This document shows positions 58,803 to 64,000 of a stretch of DNA of 64,000 nt, piece after piece. The translations under genes and the position numbers were made by a program. The number at the start of each line of letters is the position of its first letter. Within the stretch, counting starts at the first letter, position 1. Source of the stretch: Nitrospirota bacterium. GTDB taxonomy: Bacteria; Nitrospirota; Nitrospiria; Nitrospirales; Nitrospiraceae. Below the pieces are notes generated by a model. It saw nothing but the letters and a program-made list of their open reading frames with translations, had not been told where the DNA came from and searched no databases. The DNA lies in NCBI GenBank assembly GCA_026387665.1, contig JAPLLG010000002.1:1-64000 (forward strand), in the 5' to 3' direction.

Positions 58803-60566
58803 TCACTCATCACGTGTTCCATACGGAGGCAGCGTCATTAATCGTCCATCCTCGACCGGCCCTCCCACCGTAAAGTGGTAGAGCGACTGAAAGGAACGGC
58901 CCTTGATCCCCACGATCTCATGGACCGGATCATCAAAGAAACAACCGATCCCGGTCCCTCGCACCCCTGCCGCCTCCGCCTCGAGATACAACACTTGCCC
59001 CAGCAGGCCTGCCTCCCAGAATAGGCGTGGATACCACCAAGCCCCTTCCTCCCACAAGCGTCCTTCGAACTCGGCCAACATCCCCAGCGAAAAAGCGCTG
59101 TCTCCCGCAATGTCTTGATGGCAACTGAGCTGAATGGCCGTTCTCTTCGCATCGCCCTCCAACAGCCAATAGAGCGGCAACTGATCTGGACAGCCTGGCA
59201 CAGGAGTCCAGACCAACTCCTCGTTCATCGACTGTTGGAGCAGCGGCAGTTTCTCACGATCGCGGGCCAGGGCATAGAGCCCAGGCGTCAAACCCTCGAC
59301 ACGATGCACGAATAACAAGAGATGAATGGCAGGCTGCCAGGGTAAAACATCCCAGGGCATCGTCCGATCCAATTGAGGCAATTCCGCCGCTGGCATGACG
59401 CGGCTCAGCATCTGAAAAAATGTCGCGGAAGTAATTGACGTCTTGCCATCGAAGGAGACGGCGCTCCGGCGCTGCCGGATGAGCTGGCCCGCGGAGGGGC
59501 CAGCGTGAGACGTGACAGGTGAACCGTGAGACGTACTAGCAGTAGGAGCAGGCACAGACCTAGACTCACAAGAGATTTTCCAGCTTGCAGCTGCCACCGC
59601 ATCGATAATGTCCCAATGAACCCCATGGTCTCCGCTTAACCGATTGGCTTTCCCATGCCAAGGGGCCGTCACAAGCTGCTGAACTGTCCCCGACTCCAGA
59701 AATAATGGAATGGCCTGCTCCGTATCGCGTTTCACGTCTACCGTTTCACTTTTCACGCTCCCTGACGGCCAGATCACAGCCAGACAATCCGGCTGTTCCG
59801 AGTCTACCTCACGAAAGTCCTCTGCGCGATCGCTCCCCAACAATGCCGCAACCGTGCCTTGAGCCACTCCATCCAACAGGGTCATGTTCCAGCCCAACGT
59901 CGCCGCGGCAATTCGTACGGTGCCGATCGCGTGGCCCACATCATGGTTGCAGTAGCGAAAGGCCCTCTCACCATATTTCCAGGCTTCCCGCCAATGGATC
60001 GACGTCAGCCCGACGAGAAACGATTGCGCAGGAAACGGCGCAAGGAGGCGAACCATCTGACCGGCCTCGAACGTCGCCCGCAGCTCAAGCCCATGTTCCT
60101 TCGGCGCGTAATGGTAGAGGCCCGCCTTCAAATCCAACCCCTCCATCTGCGGCAGGACCAAATAGCCTTCCGTCGGATGGAGATTGCCGGACGAAGGATT
60201 GACGCGCAAGGCCCACTGCATCTCCCCGGCCTTTTTCCACGCAGAGAGCGCAAGCGCAAGTTCAAGAAACCGAGAGAGAGTTGGCAAGGTAACCGGTTGG
60301 GGCGCTACGGCTCCTCGTTCATAGAGCGCAACATACGACGGCGAGGCTGGCTCGTCATCCGGCTGTAATAACGGCAGCAGGGTAAGAGGCGCCCCTTGGT
60401 AGCGGCGAAAGGGATCAGGCTGGTTCGCCCAATCCAGATGCCCGAGCGAACGGGCATAGCGGTTGAAATGATGTTTGGTCTGGACGTGATAACGAATCAC
60501 GCGATCGATGGGATCGGTCGGCACAGTCTCGGCTGGTTCGCGGTACAAGGGGATTTCTGTGGCCAT
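58803..60566 (-). CDS. double-domain SagB-type nitroreductase
   Basis: 587 residues, two nitroreductase/ThcOx domains. The first has SSGNLHPTEGYLVLP and AAATLGWNMTLLDG; the second has RQRRSAVSFDGKTSITSATF, and LFWEAGLLGQVLYLEAEAAG with RGTGIGCFFDD. SagB-type enzymes oxidise azolines in RiPPs, but this form occurs widely without RiPP genes and its substrate is unknown. Two linker stretches, SVKSETVDVKRDTEQ near residue 273 and TSHGSPVTSHAG near 345, are encoded by TTTCACG-type repeat sequence. FMN-binding residues are split between the two halves. Confidence 0.86.
   Translation of the reverse strand: MATEIPLYREPAETVPTDPIDRVIRYHVQTKHHFNRYARSLGHLDWANQPDPFRRYQGAPLTLLPLLQPDDEPASPSYVALYERGAVAPQPVTLPTLSRFLELALALSAWKKAGEMQWALRVNPSSGNLHPTEGYLVLPQMEGLDLKAGLYHYAPKEHGLELRATFEAGQMVRLLAPFPAQSFLVGLTSIHWREAWKYGERAFRYCNHDVGHAIGTVRIAAATLGWNMTLLDGVAQGTVAALLGSDRAEDFREVDSEQPDCLAVIWPSGSVKSETVDVKRDTEQAIPLFLESGTVQQLVTAPWHGKANRLSGDHGVHWDIIDAVAAASWKISCESRSVPAPTASTSHGSPVTSHAGPSAGQLIRQRRSAVSFDGKTSITSATFFQMLSRVMPAAELPQLDRTMPWDVLPWQPAIHLLLFVHRVEGLTPGLYALARDREKLPLLQQSMNEELVWTPVPGCPDQLPLYWLLEGDAKRTAIQLSCHQDIAGDSAFSLGMLAEFEGRLWEEGAWWYPRLFWEAGLLGQVLYLEAEAAGVRGTGIGCFFDDPVHEIVGIKGRSFQSLYHFTVGGPVEDGRLMTLPPYGTRDE
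59504..59540. repeat. TTTCACG-type repeat inside the SagB-type gene (1)
   Basis: On the minus strand ACGTCTCACGGTTCACCTGT is followed by CACGTCTCACG, the same kind of unit as in spacers at 32.9 and 56.7 kb. Translated in frame as TSHGSPVTSHAG. Confidence 0.6.
59732..59764. repeat. TTTCACG-type repeat inside the SagB-type gene (2)
   Basis: CGTTTCACGTCTACCGTTTC on the plus strand, then ACTTTTCACGCTC; translated on the minus strand in frame as SVKSETVDVKRD. Confidence 0.65.
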
Positions 60567-60725
60567 CGCAATAGTCTGTCACAGTCTACAGAGCCACAGG
60601 AAGAAAAGTAAACGCAGCTGGATGAAGAGAATCTAGAGGAAGCTGTTTGGCAGGCATTGACGACAGTATGTCGACGACGATGCTGACGATGCGATGCCGA
60701 ACGAGGCACTGAAACGAAACAGACT

Positions 60726-61955
60726 CTACGCCCGTGCTGGTGCGGCCGCCGATTTACTTGCTGGGGATTGACCTGCCGTTTTCTGCCATAGCGGCAAGTA
60801 CTTCGCGAGGCCACAAGCAGCCAGGTATTCATGATCAATGGGCGTCGGGATACCACTCGTCGTAATGGGATCGCCTACCTCCTCTAACGCGTTGGCCACA
60901 TGGACTGCGGCCAGCGAGCTAAACCCTTCCTGACCGCGGTCCCCTGGACGGTGGTGAAACGCCACGGCCTCGACAATGGCATCGCTGACGCCCCAGAGCC
61001 CAAGCAGATAGGCGCCCACATCTTCATGCGACGCCTTGAACACCGCCCGCTCTGCGTCGCAGACTGCCACGCGATCGTTTCGCAAATTTGTGAGCACTTC
61101 GCGATACTGTTCAGGAAAATTCGTGGCGAGGACCAAAAGGCCGATGTCATGGAGCAATCCTGCCATGAAGGCCCCCTCCACACCGATGGTGCCGACGTCC
61201 TGGCTCTTCGCAATATCCCGCGCAGAGGTGCCGGTGACAACGCCGTGCTTCCACAAGGTCTCCAACGGAATGGGCGGTTGTTTAATATTTTCAAATTGTG
61301 CGAACACCTGCACGGACAGAACCAGAGACTTCACTGTATCGACCCCCAGAAGAGCGATCGCATGAGCCGGGCTTGAAATCGTCCGTCTGAGGCCAAAGAA
61401 CGCCGAGTTTACGACTTGGAGCAGCTTGGACACCATCGCCATATCCTGGGAGATGATTCGCGTTGCGACGTCGGCCGAGGCGGTGGCAGAGCCCATCGCG
61501 GCGACCAGTTCTTGATAGAGCTGCGGAAGACTCGGCAAGGTGCGGATACCGGCAATCAATGTGCGCAACGATTCATCAGTCAGACGAGCCCCCAACGCAC
61601 CGGCCCGTGCGATGGTTGCCTTCAACACCTCTGCCGTAAATGGCATCGGAATAAACTGGTGCGCCACTTCCAGCGCAGACACGATCGTGGCACTGTGGGC
61701 ACAGCTTGACGTGGCGATGCGAATGACGCGGGGAGCACGGCTTTTCACTTCCGCCAGCAGTTGAAGGCCTCCCATTCCCGTCAAGTGGATGCCGGACAGG
61801 ACCACGTCAACCGTCGACTGCGCGAGGATCGCCAAGGCCTCTTCTGCCTTGACGACAAACTCCATCTCCCACTCGTCCGACAACGGGACCAGCATGGCCT
61901 GCAGAGACGCGACGGCTGACGGCTCATCTAGCACAAATAACACCCGCTTCTTCAT
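60726..61955 (-). CDS. degenerate receiver plus HDOD domain protein
   Basis: 409 residues. The first 120 form a receiver-like domain lacking the phosphoacceptor: VDVVLSGIHLTG has Ser where Asp belongs. Residues 130-380 are an HDOD domain (LPSLPQLYQELVAAMG, FMAGLLHDIGLLVL, AVAFHHRPGD). HDOD proteins bind other signalling components and usually lack full HD catalysis. The tail is Ala- and Pro-rich. Stand-alone gene. Confidence 0.88.
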   Translation of the reverse strand: MKKRVLFVLDEPSAVASLQAMLVPLSDEWEMEFVVKAEEALAILAQSTVDVVLSGIHLTGMGGLQLLAEVKSRAPRVIRIATSSCAHSATIVSALEVAHQFIPMPFTAEVLKATIARAGALGARLTDESLRTLIAGIRTLPSLPQLYQELVAAMGSATASADVATRIISQDMAMVSKLLQVVNSAFFGLRRTISSPAHAIALLGVDTVKSLVLSVQVFAQFENIKQPPIPLETLWKHGVVTGTSARDIAKSQDVGTIGVEGAFMAGLLHDIGLLVLATNFPEQYREVLTNLRNDRVAVCDAERAVFKASHEDVGAYLLGLWGVSDAIVEAVAFHHRPGDRGQEGFSSLAAVHVANALEEVGDPITTSGIPTPIDHEYLAACGLAKYLPLWQKTAGQSPASKSAAAPARA

Positions 61956-62146
61956 ATCGCCTCATGGGTTGGTTGTCGGTCACCGCAGACTCCAGCGCTT
62001 TCTCTATCGGAATAAACGGCTTCCGACTTGAGGCGCCGACGCGGTCCCGGCTACGCGACAAATATGGCAGGGCCTGATGTTCGGCCTCATTGACCTCCTT
62101 TTATATCCCCGCGTATGCTGAAGCCAGCATAACCAAAGAGGCACCT

Positions 62147-62575
62147 ATGCAATTCGATCCAGCTCTTGCCGCCCAGCAGGCATTCAGCCGAGCGGAAACC
62201 AACAACGAACTCGGGGCTGACTGGGACGAGGCGGCCGAGGCCGAAGCGACCTTTTCATCGAATGCCGGTTCCACGGCACGAGCCGCCTACGAGCAACTCC
62301 TCGCGCTCGCTGCTCGCTATCCCAAGGCCCACTTCTACCAAGCCTTCTGCATCTTCATTACCTGGCAGCAGGTCACGGAAGAAACCATCGCCCATCATTT
62401 CCAGACCGGCATCACACTCTGTGAAGCCTATCTCGTCTCTCCTGAATTGAAAGAGGCACAAGACATCGCAGACGTCACCGAACTCTACGGTTCCTTCCGT
62501 GATGGGCTGGGGCTCAATGAAGAAGATGAAATTCAAGTCGAATTTCAACGCGACGAGCCTAAGGGGGGAGACTGA
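62147..62575 (+). CDS. conserved hypothetical protein
   Basis: 142 residues from ATG 62147 (AGAGG upstream). Acidic and helical: QQAFSRAETNNELGADWDEA, AAYEQLLALAARYPKAHFYQ, ETIAHHFQTGITLCEAYL. It shows helical repeats that might be TPR-like. Followed 15 nt later by the TPR gene; they probably form one unit. Confidence 0.6.
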   Translation: MQFDPALAAQQAFSRAETNNELGADWDEAAEAEATFSSNAGSTARAAYEQLLALAARYPKAHFYQAFCIFITWQQVTEETIAHHFQTGITLCEAYLVSPELKEAQDIADVTELYGSFRDGLGLNEEDEIQVEFQRDEPKGGD

Positions 62576-62590
62576 ACGCTTCACGAAGAA

Positions 62591-63385
62591 ATGTCCGACG
62601 ACCACAAACATCGCGCCCGCATCTTTCTCCACCGCGGCCAACTCGCCCAGGCCAGGTCCGCCTATGAACAGGCTGTCTCAGATGATCGCCTGAGCACAAA
62701 CCAGGGCGAGCTCTCCGATTCGATCGGCAACCTGGGCAACGTCTGCGCCCTATTGGGCGATTTCGATCACGCAGAAGCCTGCTACCGGGAAGTGCTGACC
62801 ATCCAGCGCACAGAACGGAATCAACAGGCCATCGCCCATACCCTCGTGAACCTCGGCAATCTCTACGTTGGGGCCGGCGCGCCGGAAAAGGCCAGTCCCT
62901 ACTACCTCGAAGCCCTCGACCTCCTCACCCCCCTGAACGATCACCGGGCGCTCGGCATCCTCTACCACAACCTCGGGATGGAGGAAGCCAGCCGGAGAGA
63001 ATGGGAGGCAGCCACGGCCTACTTCACCCAGGCCCTCGATGCACACCGCATCGTCGGCAATGAGGAGGGGCTGGCACTCACCTATAGTCAGCTGGGCAAA
63101 ACGTTTCTGGATGCCGGAGACCTCCGACCAGCGGAGAAATGTTTCAGTAACGCATCCGAACACTTCATCAAGCTCGGAAACGCTCATGGCGAAGCAGCGG
63201 TCCTGCGCCTCTTAGCTGACGTCTACCTCCGCGTTTCCGATCGTGTCTCGGCCGTGCGTTGCCTCGAACGAGTCCTGTTCCTTGCGACACACTTCAATCT
63301 TCCGGAGTTGAACCGTGACCGGGAATCGTTGAGCCACCTCCGCCAGTCCGCCAGTCCGCCCCTCCCCCCTAACCGACCGTCCTGA
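62591..63385 (+). CDS. TPR-repeat protein
   Basis: 264 residues with about five tetratricopeptide repeats of the Gly-Asn-x-Tyr/Leu type: DSIGNLGNVCALLGDFDHAE, AHTLVNLGNLYVGAGAPEKA, ALTYSQLGKTFLDAGDLRPA and HGEAAVLRLLADVYLRVSDR. A cytoplasmic protein-protein interaction scaffold. The end is proline-rich. Confidence 0.88.
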   Translation: MSDDHKHRARIFLHRGQLAQARSAYEQAVSDDRLSTNQGELSDSIGNLGNVCALLGDFDHAEACYREVLTIQRTERNQQAIAHTLVNLGNLYVGAGAPEKASPYYLEALDLLTPLNDHRALGILYHNLGMEEASRREWEAATAYFTQALDAHRIVGNEEGLALTYSQLGKTFLDAGDLRPAEKCFSNASEHFIKLGNAHGEAAVLRLLADVYLRVSDRVSAVRCLERVLFLATHFNLPELNRDRESLSHLRQSASPPLPPNRPS

Positions 63386-63537
63386 TCGTCCTGCCAGATG
63401 AAAAACCCCTGCACTCGCAAAGACTTCCGCCCCGCGCATTAAGTTTCACCGCGAAATCTCCGACAGGAGAGGACATGAATCCAATGCCAGACACCCTCTG
63501 GCACTCGACCTTCTTTTCCTGAACCGGGAGCATGCGG

Positions 63538-64000
63538 ATGACAGGACGGTTTGCTTCACGACCAATGATCACCCACCTGCTTGCCATGGCGCTCGTCCTG
63601 GGAATCGGCTGTTCCCATTCGATTGAATTGGCGGTCCCTACAAACGTGACGCCACCAATCAGCGCCACAGTGGTCACTGATGCACGAGTGCCGCTACTGA
63701 TTGAAACCCTGCATGTGACGGAAAATGGCGCAGCGATCGCTCCGCCGGCGACCCTTGAACGGCAGGTTCTCGGCGCTATCGAATCCACTCGCTTATTTTC
63801 ACAACATTATCAATCGGGATACAGTCAACCGCCGGCGAACCAGGCTCGGGTCACGGTGCGCCTGTCGATCAACAATCTTGTCGAACCCCATCCAGTCCAA
63901 ACTGCCTGGCGAGACTTCGTCATTGTCGCGTCGATGTTTACGCTGGCGCCGTTTATCCCCCTCGACTACAACTATGGCACTGTGATGTCCCTTGAGATCG
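63538..64000 (+). CDS. lipoprotein, cut by the window end
   Basis: Open frame from ATG 63538 (GGGAG 7 nt upstream) to the end of the window with no stop. The first 28 residues form a lipoprotein signal (MTGRFASRPMITHLLAMALV, then LGIGC with the acylated Cys). The mature part seen so far (IELAVPTNVTPPISATVVTD, LSINNLVEPHPVQTAW) and a membrane-like stretch DFVIVASMFTLAPFIPLDYN suggest an outer-membrane or envelope lipoprotein. The C-terminus and function are unknown. Confidence 0.7.
   Translation, partial: MTGRFASRPMITHLLAMALVLGIGCSHSIELAVPTNVTPPISATVVTDARVPLLIETLHVTENGAAIAPPATLERQVLGAIESTRLFSQHYQSGYSQPPANQARVTVRLSINNLVEPHPVQTAWRDFVIVASMFTLAPFIPLDYNYGTVMSLEI

Overview
The window looks like a stretch of chromosome from a Nitrospira-like bacterium (phylum Nitrospirota). 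The evidence is the high-GC coding sequence, a gene set typical of that group (CzcA/CusA-type efflux, glycogen genes, HD-GYP and HDOD signalling proteins, DUF5069 and DUF3386 proteins, many small lineage-type hypotheticals), and spacers full of short degenerate TTTCACG-type and CTGGT-type repeats. The assignment is inferred from gene content and repeat style; no database search was possible.

Layout. 0-4.3 kb: tRNA-Arg(TCT) and tRNA-Pro(TGG), then a polyprenol-phosphate-mannose synthase with a GT87 membrane transferase that lie between tRNA-Pro and a partial copy of it, then rph-rdgB. 4.5-18.5 kb: HD-GYP response regulator, metH, small secreted or membrane proteins, a CADD/PqqC-like diiron protein with an FGE-fold protein, hemW, a ClpS-like protein, DUF3386 and DUF5069. 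18.6-21.3 kb: a large hybrid histidine kinase. 21.5-25.2 kb: an accessory region with an SRA-like/HNH modification-dependent endonuclease, a class II aldolase, a DUF6883/DUF4926 pair and a RelE/ParE toxin-antitoxin pair, with related repeats in nearly every gap. 25.2-29 kb: a minus-strand operon (hypothetical, PLD nuclease, FAD monooxygenase, NTase fold, TPM protein).

29-34.4 kb is the most interesting block. Two ubiquitin-like sulfur carriers, two E1-like activating enzymes, a JAMM protease, a NIL-domain protein, cysteine synthase and threonine synthase lie on one strand. One carrier ends in GGGR and would need trimming before activation, a job for which the JAMM enzyme is the obvious candidate. 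The set resembles the protein-thiocarboxylate pathways for cysteine (CysO-CysM-Mec of Mycobacterium) and homocysteine (HcyS-HcyD-HcyF of Wolinella), and a B12-dependent methionine synthase lies 20 kb away.

35-48.7 kb: ABC exporter and peptide deformylase, a CusCBA/CzcCBA metal efflux operon ending in a HEAT-repeat gene, and a complete potABCD polyamine importer. 49-56.6 kb: glycogen genes glgC and glgB. Between them lies a Ski2-like helicase split into two genes in reversed order, with the C-terminal half upstream of the N-terminal half, and tRNA-Arg(ACG). 56.7-64 kb: Tat-exported DUF882 protein, CheY-like regulator, double nitroreductase (SagB type), HDOD protein, TPR protein and a lipoprotein cut by the window end.

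Two repeat families stand out. One is a roughly 125-bp MITE-like element with CAGGCTG...AAAAAGTCCG inverted ends; at four places the same end lies 0-11 nt behind a stop codon. The other is a TTTCACG-type spacer repeat, and sequence of the same type is translated in frame inside the SagB-type gene.
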